From Mucilaginibacter sabulilitoris (lineage in GTDB: Bacteria > Bacteroidota > Bacteroidia > Sphingobacteriales > Sphingobacteriaceae): 64,000 nt of DNA. The notes beneath the pieces are model-generated. The model was not told the origin of the DNA. It saw only the letters and a program-made list of their open reading frames with translations, and searched no databases. The stretch spans positions 5,208,001 through 5,272,000 of the forward strand of contig NZ_CP139558.1 of NCBI RefSeq assembly GCF_034262375.1. The letters are read 5' to 3'. The translations under genes and the position numbers were made by a program. Below, piece by piece: positions 53,177 to 61,581 of this stretch (within the stretch, counting starts at the first letter, position 1; each line of letters starts with the position of its first letter).

Positions 53177-54211
53177 ATGCCCCCTCTTAAAACTTTAGGA
53201 CAATTCATCATTGAAAAACAATCCGACCACCCTTATGCCAAAGGTGAACTATCCAGACTACTGCGCGACATTGGTATAGCTGCAAAAATTGTTAACCGGG
53301 AAGTGAACAAGGCAGGCCTTGTTGATATGCTTGGCCAGGCAGGCAGTACCAACATTCAGGGCGAAAGCCAGCAAAAGCTCGATATTTATGCCAATGAGCA
53401 ATTTATAGCAGCCCTGAAAAGTGGCGGCGAATGTTGCATTGTAGCATCAGAAGAAAACGAAGAAATAGTGATGCTGGATACCGACGTTTCGTTGGATGCC
53501 AAATATATCGTAGCTATCGACCCGCTCGATGGTTCGTCCAATATTGATGTAAACGTATCTGTAGGTACCATTTTTTCTATATACAGAAGGCAAAGCACCG
53601 TAGGCAGGGCTACCCTTGACGATGTATTGCAAAAAGGGCTTAACCAGGTAGCAGCGGGTTATATTATATATGGCACCTCAACCATGCTGGTTTATACCAC
53701 TGGCCGGGGTGTTAACGGCTTTACACTTGACCCATCCATTGGTGAATTCTGTCTTTCGCACCCAAATATGCAAATTCCTAAAACCGGTTTCGTATACTCT
53801 ATTAATGAAGGTTATTACGTACATTTTCCGCAGGGTGTAAAATCATACATTAAATATTGCCAGGTTGAAGATGATGCTACTCATCGCCCCTACAGCTCGC
53901 GCTACGTTGGCTCTATGATAGCCGATCTGCACCGCAGCATGATAAAAGGGGGGATTTTTATTTACCCGGTAACGGCGGCCACACCCGGTGGAAAGCTGCG
54001 TTTGGTTTACGAATGCAACCCCATGTCGTTCATTATTGAACAGGCCGGGGGCCGTGCGACCAATGGCAAAACACGCATTTTAGAACTGGAAGTTAACTCG
54101 CTGCACCAGCGTACCCCCATTTTTATCGGCTCCGAACAAATGGTGCTAAAAGCCGAAGAATTTATGGCAGAGAGCGATGAAGATCAGCTAAGTATTGGTT
54201 TGGTTGGATAG
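53177..54211 (+). CDS. fbp: Fructose-1,6-bisphosphatase class 1
   Basis: The 344-residue protein has the typical length of class I FBPase. Motifs are GECCIVASEENEEI, the metal-binding DPLDGSSNIDVNVSVGTIFSIY, YSSRYVGSMIADLHRSM and GGKLRLVYECNPMSFIIEQAGG. It dephosphorylates fructose 1,6-bisphosphate in gluconeogenesis. It faces the PEP carboxykinase gene across a short palindromic repeat, so two irreversible gluconeogenic steps are encoded side by side but on opposite strands. Confidence 0.97.
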   Translation: MPPLKTLGQFIIEKQSDHPYAKGELSRLLRDIGIAAKIVNREVNKAGLVDMLGQAGSTNIQGESQQKLDIYANEQFIAALKSGGECCIVASEENEEIVMLDTDVSLDAKYIVAIDPLDGSSNIDVNVSVGTIFSIYRRQSTVGRATLDDVLQKGLNQVAAGYIIYGTSTMLVYTTGRGVNGFTLDPSIGEFCLSHPNMQIPKTGFVYSINEGYYVHFPQGVKSYIKYCQVEDDATHRPYSSRYVGSMIADLHRSMIKGGIFIYPVTAATPGGKLRLVYECNPMSFIIEQAGGRATNGKTRILELEVNSLHQRTPIFIGSEQMVLKAEEFMAESDEDQLSIGLVG

Positions 54212-54224
54212 GTAGCCTCACCAT

Positions 54225-54303
54225 TGTCATCCTGAGGAACGAAGTATCTATTCGCGAGCTATACAAGCCGCAGAATAGATACTTCACTCCGTTCAGCATG
54301 ACA
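54225..54303. repeat. Palindromic dispersed-type repeat between fbp and pckA
   Basis: It starts TGTCATCCTGA and ends TCAGCATGACA. Inside, GAAGTATCTATTC (54241-54253) and GAATAGATACTTC (54273-54285) form a perfect 13-bp inverted repeat with a 19-base loop. TGTCATCCTGAGGAACGAAG-type elements are widely dispersed in Bacteroidetes. It lies 13 bases past fbp and 10 before the pckA stop. Confidence 0.75.
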
Positions 54304-54313
54304 AGTTTAAGAT

Positions 54314-55912
54314 TTAGAGAGGGCTCACAGCCACCGGCCCTACGGAACAAAGCATGCCATCGGCAAAGCTTTGGTACTGGCTGCAATTTTTACGAAAAAG
54401 CCCTGCCAGGTGCCTGGCGGTTTCTTCATAGCTATAAGGATCTGCCCAGGTATTCACCGGGTTTAACATACCAGAAGGTACACCAGGGCACCATGCCGGT
54501 ATCATCAGATCAAAAACAGGAAGCTTTTGGTAAGGTACGTAATCCAGCTGTCCTTTAAGAGCGGCTTTGATCATTGCCCTGGTATAGCTCAGTTTTATAC
54601 GTTCGCCGGTACCGTAGGAGCCGCCTGTCCAGCCGGTATTAACCAGCCATACATTTAACGGATATTTGTCCAGTTTTTCGCCAAGCATTTCAGCATATTT
54701 CATGGGATGCAATGGCAAAAAAGCCCGTCCGAAACAAGCCGAAAAGGTGGCTTCGGGTTCGTTGATACCAAACTCCGTTCCGGCAATTTTTGCGGTATAT
54801 CCCGATAAGAAGTAATACATGGCCTGCGCCTTGTTTAATTTGGCAATAGGCGGCAGTACGCCAAACGCGTCGGCGGTAAGGAAAAATATATTCCGCGGCA
54901 CATCACCTACAGCCGGGTTTACGGTGTTGTTGATATGACTTAAAGGATATGATAAGCGGATATTTTCGGTTTTTGAGATATTGTTAAAGTCAACCGTTTT
55001 GGATAGCGGATAAAAACAAACATTTTCTAAAAGCGCCCCGCGTCTCAAAGCTTCATAAATTTGGGGTTCCTTTTCGGCGCTCAAGCCGGCTATCTTGGCA
55101 TAACAGCCTCCCTCAAAGTTAAAAACAGAGTTCTCGCCCCAGCCATGTTCGTCATCACCTATCAATTGCCGTTCGGGATCGGCCGAGAGCGTTGTTTTGC
55201 CGGTGCCCGATAAACCAAAGAAAATTGCTGTATCTCCATCTTCACCCTTATTGGCGGCGCAGTGCATAGGCAGTATATTTTGCTGGGGCAGAATAAAATT
55301 CAACACAGCAAACACGGCTTTTTTGATTTCGCCCGTATAGCCCGTACCCCCTATCAAAATAGTTTTCCGGGTAAAATTAATAATGGAAAAATTATGCTGC
55401 CGGGTGCCATCAATAAAGGGATCAGCTTTAAATCCCGGAGCCGATATAATTGTCCATTCCGGCTCAGTATCTCCATCCGGACGCAGGAACAGATTATAGG
55501 CAAACAAATTCTGACTGGCTGTTTCGGTTACTACCCGCAATGTTAAACGGCTGTTTTTTTCGGCACCAACCATGGCATCCCGTACAAAAACAGCACGCTG
55601 ATTAAGATAATCAACAACCTTAGTGTACAGACAATCAAACACTTCTGTACTGATCGGTATATTAATATCGCTCCACCAAACGGCGTCTTTTGTCAGGCTG
55701 TCGGTAACAATAAACCGGTCTTTAGGTGAACGCCCGGTAAATTCACCGGTATCGATAGCCAATACATGCTGATCAGTTAAATCGCCCTCTCCACGCTTCA
55801 GAGCCTCTTTTATTAAGTTTTCAGGAGTTAATTGACAATGGGTTTCCTGAGCGATGTTACGCCCAGGAAGCCCCAATTGCATTGCTGCATTTTTATTAGT
55901 GATTTGTCCCAT
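54314..55912 (-). CDS. pckA: ATP-dependent phosphoenolpyruvate carboxykinase
   Basis: The 532-residue protein has the usual length. Motifs include AIDTGEFTGRSPKDRFIV, the kinase-1a loop GLSGTGKTTLSADPER, kinase-2 GDDEHGWGENSVFNFEGGCYAKI and MPAWCPGVPSGMLNPVNTW-like sequence near the end. It converts oxaloacetate and ATP to PEP, the first committed step of gluconeogenesis. A good promoter with an overlapping perfect palindrome lies upstream. The last about 15 residues (VGPVAVSPL) do not look like the usual conserved end and lie beside a repeat element. Confidence 0.96.
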   Translation of the reverse strand: MGQITNKNAAMQLGLPGRNIAQETHCQLTPENLIKEALKRGEGDLTDQHVLAIDTGEFTGRSPKDRFIVTDSLTKDAVWWSDINIPISTEVFDCLYTKVVDYLNQRAVFVRDAMVGAEKNSRLTLRVVTETASQNLFAYNLFLRPDGDTEPEWTIISAPGFKADPFIDGTRQHNFSIINFTRKTILIGGTGYTGEIKKAVFAVLNFILPQQNILPMHCAANKGEDGDTAIFFGLSGTGKTTLSADPERQLIGDDEHGWGENSVFNFEGGCYAKIAGLSAEKEPQIYEALRRGALLENVCFYPLSKTVDFNNISKTENIRLSYPLSHINNTVNPAVGDVPRNIFFLTADAFGVLPPIAKLNKAQAMYYFLSGYTAKIAGTEFGINEPEATFSACFGRAFLPLHPMKYAEMLGEKLDKYPLNVWLVNTGWTGGSYGTGERIKLSYTRAMIKAALKGQLDYVPYQKLPVFDLMIPAWCPGVPSGMLNPVNTWADPYSYEETARHLAGLFRKNCSQYQSFADGMLCSVGPVAVSPL

Positions 55913-55940
55913 ATCACATTAAATTTAAAATTGGTTAGGA

Positions 55941-55977
55941 CAAAACTAAGATTCCAAAAATGTATTTCAAAATACAT
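55941..55977 (-). promoter_or_regulatory. pckA promoter with -33/-7 boxes and an 18-bp perfect palindrome
   Basis: On the minus strand the -33 TTTG (55971-55968) is 19 bases from the -7 box TAGTTTTG (55948-55941), the canonical Bacteroidetes spacing; the ATG follows about 28 bases later. ATGTATTTCAAAATACAT (55960-55977) is a perfect 8+2+8 palindrome overlapping the -33 box, so it is a likely repressor or activator site. Confidence 0.7.
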
Positions 55978-55998
55978 AATCACTGATAATCAATAACT

Positions 55999-56011
55999 TG
56001 TATTCAATACA
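55999..56011. promoter_or_regulatory. Second palindrome upstream of pckA
   Basis: TGTATTCAATACA is a perfect 13-bp palindrome, 22 bases beyond the first one and sharing its TGTATT/AATACA halves. It could be a second operator of the same regulator. Confidence 0.5.
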
Positions 56012-56171
56012 CTAAGTTGTTTACAATTACTAATCAAGCAGTTAGCACGATAATTCACAATGAATTATTATTGAAATATTTATTGCTGTAATATTGACAT
56101 AAATGGCTCAAAATCATTTATTATACATCATTTTCACAAATTTTGTACTGATAATTACAGCATTTATACTT

Positions 56172-58268
56172 TTATTTAAACCATACTGTTTGCGTGAAGG
56201 CACCATTTGCGGCTGCGTCCCAAACTTCCAAACGTGCCCAGGTCCTCCCTTTCATATCTATGGGTACATTAAAAGTTTGCGCTCCAAACGCTTTAGTGTA
56301 ATCAAGGTTAACGCGTTTTCGGTATACCTTTTTACCATCACCGGATACAATCTCCGCAAAACCCAGCGGAAATGTCCAATTGGCTTTGAACGTTACCTTA
56401 CATTTACCATCTGCCGGCAATGTTATAGTTTCGCCAGACTGGCGGCCATTCACTTTAAAATCTGTGATCAGTACTTCTCCTGTGGTCGAAAAGAATTTGC
56501 CTTGCTGCAATACATCCAATACGGGCTGCCAGCCATCCTTAAAATCGGGCTGTTTATTGAGCTGTATGTAGTTTACGTTGAGGTGCGCGTACATCTCGTT
56601 TTCGGGTTCAATGCTGAACAGATCCGCTTCCGCCAGCACTTTTTTCTTTAGTCCCCAATTATTCATATCATCCAGCAGGTCGAGTGTACGCTTGCCCAGT
56701 CGGGGTTGCGACAGATCGGCCGGGAGGGCTTTCCAGGCAGCGCCAAGAAACCTGTCCGATTTATAAAATGCCTCTTCCTTATAAGTATCCGGGAAACCGG
56801 TTGAACCTTTGGTACGGGCATGCGCTGTCCAGGCCAAACCATTCTCGGCTTTAAGCAGGGCCAGCATGTCATTTTTGTCGCCTATGTGGTATATTTTTCC
56901 ATGTTCGGCATCGGTGGTTTCAAATGGGGTCCCGGGTTTACGCGACATGATCCAGTAAACCGGTTTTGGAAAAAACTCCAGCCAGTGACCGCCGAAAAAT
57001 TCATTGGGCTCCTCTCCGGGTAACAACAAAAAGTTGGGAGATGATAACCGCCTGCATTGGTCAAATAATGATTTTAGCTCCAGTAAACGCTGTTCGTCCG
57101 GTCCTTTAGGGTGGGCCGTATAATGAAACTCGGCCAGGTGAACAATATTTACGCCCAACCTTTTAAAAACACTAACAAACGATGGACTATCGGGCACAGG
57201 TTTACCGGCCAGCACCACACTCATAATAAATTCATTATGAAAATGGCTCGCCATGGTTTTATAGCCTTGCAATGGTTTATAGCTATCGTTGTGAGTGTAT
57301 TGTTTAACGTTTGTAAGCAGTTCCGCAGCATCTCCTGTACTAAGCAGGCAAAAGAAATTAAGTCGTTGTTTTGTACCCGGAGGCGCGTTAAACCAGGGTA
57401 CATAACGTTTATCGCCATTTAACTCCTGCCTTATGCCTAGACCGTAACCTTTAAGCATGTTACGATAGTTATTGCCGTACCAGACAAACTTTAAGTTAAA
57501 GGCTTCATCAAGCGGGTAAAAATATTGGTGCGGCGCCGGGAACACGGCTATGCTTCCGCCTGTGTTGGAGCCAATAATGGTTCTGTATTTTACAGCGAGG
57601 TTTTTCGCGGTATCGGGTTGGTTAACATCATTTGCCTGTAAGTGTTCATACACATCGCTCCAGCTTACTTTTTTCACGGGCGATTGTTTGGCCACTAATC
57701 CGGCATCGTAAAGTATGGCAGTAGAATCAACCTGTGTGGATATTACAGCTGCTACATTAAAAAGCGGCTGACCATTGTACAGGGTAATCTCCAGATCCCC
57801 TTTAAAATTCGGCGCTTCAACGCCGCCTATGATTACGGTAGTACGCGAGCCTGATGTACTTATGCTGACATTCTTTTTATTAAAATCAACCCTATAAGAG
57901 TGATGAGGCTTTGAAGGGACTTTATCAAAAAATATGTTCCACCCGTTTTGCGATATAAGGTCGCGCTTACCTTCAGTAAGTATAAACTGCGGGTCAACAT
58001 CACTAATAATCTGTTGATATACACCGTTTTTACTCAGCTGAATGTTATGAAACAATGCAGCATCTTTCTTCAAATTAAGCACCAGGCGACCATTACCATT
58101 ATTACCTGTCGGCCAGGTAAGTGTAACAAGATCATTGTCTGTTTTTACGCTTACGCCCGATTTTGGACTGAAATTTTTAATGTTAATACCTTGCGCTCCG
58201 GCTTTGTTACTAAACATTAACAAAACCAGACTACCTATTGCTAAGTATTTAAATTGAAGATGCCTCAT
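56172..58268 (-). CDS. Uncharacterised secreted protein with a PHP-like metallo-domain, in the arabinan cluster
   Basis: The 698-residue protein has a signal peptide (to KAGAQG). Residues about 30-320 are beta-rich, like a non-catalytic domain. Residues about 335-560 hold metal-binding motifs in a PHP-like order: HFH (342-344), AEFHYTAHPKGPDEQ (379-393), PGEEPN (417-422), GGHW (426-429) and WTAHARTKG (480-488). A C-terminal beta-sandwich (about 580-698) follows. I know no characterised family member. It starts 15 bases from the GH43 gene, so it is the last gene of the glycan cluster. It may act on the polysaccharide, its esters or phosphates; this is a guess. Confidence 0.75.
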   Translation of the reverse strand: MRHLQFKYLAIGSLVLLMFSNKAGAQGINIKNFSPKSGVSVKTDNDLVTLTWPTGNNGNGRLVLNLKKDAALFHNIQLSKNGVYQQIISDVDPQFILTEGKRDLISQNGWNIFFDKVPSKPHHSYRVDFNKKNVSISTSGSRTTVIIGGVEAPNFKGDLEITLYNGQPLFNVAAVISTQVDSTAILYDAGLVAKQSPVKKVSWSDVYEHLQANDVNQPDTAKNLAVKYRTIIGSNTGGSIAVFPAPHQYFYPLDEAFNLKFVWYGNNYRNMLKGYGLGIRQELNGDKRYVPWFNAPPGTKQRLNFFCLLSTGDAAELLTNVKQYTHNDSYKPLQGYKTMASHFHNEFIMSVVLAGKPVPDSPSFVSVFKRLGVNIVHLAEFHYTAHPKGPDEQRLLELKSLFDQCRRLSSPNFLLLPGEEPNEFFGGHWLEFFPKPVYWIMSRKPGTPFETTDAEHGKIYHIGDKNDMLALLKAENGLAWTAHARTKGSTGFPDTYKEEAFYKSDRFLGAAWKALPADLSQPRLGKRTLDLLDDMNNWGLKKKVLAEADLFSIEPENEMYAHLNVNYIQLNKQPDFKDGWQPVLDVLQQGKFFSTTGEVLITDFKVNGRQSGETITLPADGKCKVTFKANWTFPLGFAEIVSGDGKKVYRKRVNLDYTKAFGAQTFNVPIDMKGRTWARLEVWDAAANGAFTQTVWFK

Positions 58269-58283
58269 TGTAAAATTGTTAAA

Positions 58284-59267
58284 TTATTGGCTAACTACAG
58301 GCCAGCCGTTTTTATACTGAATAGGACTTATACACATTACCCTGCCTTTTTCTTGATGCACTATTTCAATAGCGTGGTAGGCTATAAAACGGTTGCCTTT
58401 CTCGTCCTGAAATATAGAGTTATGGCCAGGGGCCGTGTACATTTCATTCTTTACCAGGATAGCACTATTTAGCGAATTATTGCTCTCGCCAAGGCGCACA
58501 AACGGGCCAAAAGGGCTACTCGCTTTGGCTATCATTACTGCATAATTTGCCTTATCACCGCAGCAATTATCCCCTGAGTAGTATAGGTAATAAATACCCT
58601 TATAGTAATCAAGCCAGGAACCTTCAATAAGGTTACTGTAAGTTTTATCTTTCCCAGGATATACTACTGCTACCGGCGAACTGCCCGATTTAAAAGCCGA
58701 CCAATCGTCTGTCATTTCCTGTACACGCAACGGCTGAAAATCCGAACCCCAGTACAGCAAATGCTTACCTGTTTGGGGATCAACAAAACCTTTGGGGTCA
58801 ATAGACTGAAAACCCTTTCCTTTTAACAGAGGTTCGCCCTTATCAATAAATGGCCCAAGCGGATTATCGGCATAAGCAACTGCCAAACACTTCCCGGTGA
58901 GCTCATTTGGATCCGCTGAAAAAATCATTACAAACTTGTTCAGTTTGGTGTCAAAGAAAACATCGGGCGCCCAAAAATTATGCGTATTCGATGCCCATTT
59001 TGGTTTTTGTGGCAAGGCATCACCCTCATATTTCCAGACAAGACCATCGGCAGACGATGCAACCTGTATATTCATCGTTTTGCCATTATTGCCGCCCTGT
59101 GTAGCGTAAGCATAGTATTTATGGCCTACCCGAATAACGGTAGGATCGGGAAAATTCCGATCCAATACCACTTTAATTTTGCCTGCAGCCGCTTGCTGTG
59201 CATAACCATGGTTATTTATTCCGCCTATGGCTATCAGCACAAATAAATATTTAAGTAGGATTTTCAT
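58284..59267 (-). CDS. Glycoside hydrolase family 43, arabinan-type
   Basis: The ATG at 59267 gives 327 residues with signal peptide (to GINNHGYAQQ); a GTG at 59279 is less likely. The five-bladed propeller has the catalytic triad in context: Asp in DRNFPDPTVIRVG, Asp in IDPKGFVDPQTG and Glu in LIEGSWLDYYKGIYY. SGDNCCGDKANYAV and APGHNSIFQDEKGN are typical of GH43 arabinanases/arabinofuranosidases. It should act in the periplasm on arabino-oligosaccharides. It lies between the PHP-like and the clan GH-A gene, 15 and 21 bases apart. Confidence 0.88.
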   Translation of the reverse strand: MKILLKYLFVLIAIGGINNHGYAQQAAAGKIKVVLDRNFPDPTVIRVGHKYYAYATQGGNNGKTMNIQVASSADGLVWKYEGDALPQKPKWASNTHNFWAPDVFFDTKLNKFVMIFSADPNELTGKCLAVAYADNPLGPFIDKGEPLLKGKGFQSIDPKGFVDPQTGKHLLYWGSDFQPLRVQEMTDDWSAFKSGSSPVAVVYPGKDKTYSNLIEGSWLDYYKGIYYLYYSGDNCCGDKANYAVMIAKASSPFGPFVRLGESNNSLNSAILVKNEMYTAPGHNSIFQDEKGNRFIAYHAIEIVHQEKGRVMCISPIQYKNGWPVVSQ

Positions 59268-59288
59268 AATAATCTGCACACTTGAAAT

Positions 59289-60365
59289 CTACTTGCCCCT
59301 GTTGGTTAAACTTTTTATCAGCTCGGTTTCTTCGGGCTTGTATGGAGTACCGTCTTTGTGAAAGATATCGTGGAACCATAATTTAGGCTCGCTTCCGTCA
59401 GGCATTGGTGTATCCCAGGCGTAAATAGTATTGGTTTTTCCCGAAACAAAACCCCAGTTGATAGCACCTACATTTTCTTTTTTTAGCATAGGCAGCACGG
59501 TACTGAACAGGCTATTACGCGGACGTGCCATGTATTCGGTACAAATAAGCGGACGGCCCATCATTTTAAGAAACTGTACGGTTTTCAGGTGTTCGGGCTC
59601 TGTGGTATAGTCATGATAGGTTATCACATCTGAATTGGCCACCTGGTATGCATTCAAAGTTTCCAGTTTCCAGCTCCACACACCTGCGCTTACCGGCTGC
59701 GTTGGGTTTACTTCCCTTGCCCATTTAAACACGTTTTTTAACAAAGGCAATGATTTATCGCCTTTACCGGAGTTGCCCGGCTCATTATACAAATCCCAAA
59801 GCAATATCCTTTTATCGGCCGAAAAATGCTTTAATACATCTTTTACATATTTTTCAAGTGCCGGGAAATTGGCTGGATTTTCAGAGGCCGGCTGACCTGG
59901 ATCCTGCATCCAGCCTGAGTTATGGATACCAGGTTTTGGCTCGGGTTGCTTACCAATTTTGGCTTCCTTGTTCCAGCAATCGTCAAAAAACACAAACATG
60001 GTTTCAATACCGTGCTTGCTGGATATGGTAAGATATTGATCCATCCGTTTTTTAAAACCTTCAGGATCCTGCTGCCAGGCAAGGTGGTGCAGAAACACAC
60101 GCATTACGTTCATGCCAATGCCCTGTGCATAACCGAGTTCTTTATCTATCGTTTTAGGGTCGAAAGTATCGGCCTGCCACATTTCCAGCTGATTAATAGC
60201 CGTACTGGGTATAAAATCGGCACCTACCAGCCATTGATGCTGTGCATACCATGTTTGTGCTTTTTGCGTGGGCCATACCTGCGCCGGCGCCTTTTGCTGG
60301 GCCGAAACCTGCATACTGAATGGCAGTAGTAAGGCGGCAGCTAATAGTTTTAATTTAGTTTGCAT
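59289..60365 (-). CDS. Secreted clan GH-A glycoside hydrolase (cellulase/xylanase-like family)
   Basis: The 358-residue protein has a signal peptide (MQTKLKLLAAALLLPFSMQVSAQ). The (beta/alpha)8 barrel shows MNVMRVFLHHLAWQ, the acid/base Glu in LLWDLYNEPGNS, TYHDYTTEPEHL and the nucleophile Glu in RPLICTEYMAR. It is often annotated as 1,4-beta-xylanase in related genomes, but the exact GH family (GH5, GH39 or a relative) cannot be settled by eye. It belongs to the arabinose-glycan cluster. Confidence 0.82.
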   Translation of the reverse strand: MQTKLKLLAAALLLPFSMQVSAQQKAPAQVWPTQKAQTWYAQHQWLVGADFIPSTAINQLEMWQADTFDPKTIDKELGYAQGIGMNVMRVFLHHLAWQQDPEGFKKRMDQYLTISSKHGIETMFVFFDDCWNKEAKIGKQPEPKPGIHNSGWMQDPGQPASENPANFPALEKYVKDVLKHFSADKRILLWDLYNEPGNSGKGDKSLPLLKNVFKWAREVNPTQPVSAGVWSWKLETLNAYQVANSDVITYHDYTTEPEHLKTVQFLKMMGRPLICTEYMARPRNSLFSTVLPMLKKENVGAINWGFVSGKTNTIYAWDTPMPDGSEPKLWFHDIFHKDGTPYKPEETELIKSLTNRGK

Positions 60366-60384
60366 TGTTATAGTATTTATAGTT

Positions 60385-61554
60385 TTAATTGGGCTTATTA
60401 GTTAAGCTGCCTTTTATCATCCAAACAGCATTATAGTTATTATAGGCATTGGTTGATGTAAGCGCGATCACGGTATCGTCATTAAGTACACATAGTGAGT
60501 TCCACAAACCGTGCTTGCCAACAGGGACATTAAAAGGCGTGGCCACATTTACAAAGTTTTCGCCTTTATTATTGCCTACAGCTACCTGCATACAGGCCAA
60601 CTCCCAATTGTGCCCGCGGTTCATAGTGCTTTGGTACGATAGAATGGTTTGCCCGTTGTGTAGCTGACGTAAGTATGGGGCGCCCGCGTAAACGGTATCG
60701 GGTAGTGCAGGTATTAACGCATAGGAACGCTTAGAATCATTGGCACCGACCGGTTTTTTCCAGTTTTGTGCAAAGCTGTTACGGATAATTGACGGCTTAA
60801 ACTGGCCAGTGGCATTATCTTCTATAGAAAACAATATTTCCCGCGTTCCCTTCAGAATAATGGGCACGGGCATCCCGTCGCGGTGATGAGGTCTGAATGA
60901 AACTATCTCGGGCTGCTTTGTCCAGGTTAATCCATTATCTTTTGATCTGAATATGGATATATTTTGCTCGTTCGATTGTGTGTAAACACCCTCGTTAGAA
61001 AAGTACAATTGAATTTCGCCGGATGGAAGCTGTAACTGGGATGGCTCCCAGCAGCCGTCATCAAACTGATAGCTTGCCTCATATATCAACCGTTCGTCCC
61101 GCCAGGTTTTGCCTCCGTCATAGCTTTTTTTGGTGCAGATAGCAAAATGCTTTGTAGTATCCAAAATACCATTTATCTTATGCGGACGGGGATTATAAGA
61201 TGCCAACAAAGAATGATCTTTTAACTCCAATATTTCCGGCACGGCCATGCTGACGCCCGGAACCGCGGGAGCAACAATTACGGGTTCAAGCCAGGTTTTA
61301 CCCAAATCAGTACTGGCTATACACTCCACTCCACCCGCACGCTCGTAAACACAAAACAAACTACCGTTGCTAAGCTGTATCATGCGGGCATAATTTGCGC
61401 TCTTAGTTCCTGTAAGTGGAGCTATTTGCTTTAAGGATGATTGATCCCATGAGATATCTATTTGCTTTGGATGCTGCTTAAAAACCTGTTTATGCTGCGC
61501 CTGCACCAAGTGCGGCGCGAGTATAAAAATTAACCAGATCCTAATTTTTACCAT
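60385..61554 (-). CDS. BNR-repeat (sialidase-like) glycosyl hydrolase, possibly GH93
   Basis: The 389-residue protein has a signal peptide (to PHLVQAQ). The six-bladed propeller shows at least three Asp boxes: STDLGKTW, SYDGGKTW and SKDNGLTW. The N-terminal Arg region NYARMIQLSNGSLFCVYERAGG is typical of the family. It is not clearly a sialidase. Together with GH43 and GH127 genes, a GH93-type exo-1,5-arabinanase activity is more likely (inference). It is spaced about 20-30 bases from its neighbours. Confidence 0.75.
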   Translation of the reverse strand: MVKIRIWLIFILAPHLVQAQHKQVFKQHPKQIDISWDQSSLKQIAPLTGTKSANYARMIQLSNGSLFCVYERAGGVECIASTDLGKTWLEPVIVAPAVPGVSMAVPEILELKDHSLLASYNPRPHKINGILDTTKHFAICTKKSYDGGKTWRDERLIYEASYQFDDGCWEPSQLQLPSGEIQLYFSNEGVYTQSNEQNISIFRSKDNGLTWTKQPEIVSFRPHHRDGMPVPIILKGTREILFSIEDNATGQFKPSIIRNSFAQNWKKPVGANDSKRSYALIPALPDTVYAGAPYLRQLHNGQTILSYQSTMNRGHNWELACMQVAVGNNKGENFVNVATPFNVPVGKHGLWNSLCVLNDDTVIALTSTNAYNNYNAVWMIKGSLTNKPN

Positions 61555-61581
61555 TATGAGTTATATCTTGTTATCTAAAAA

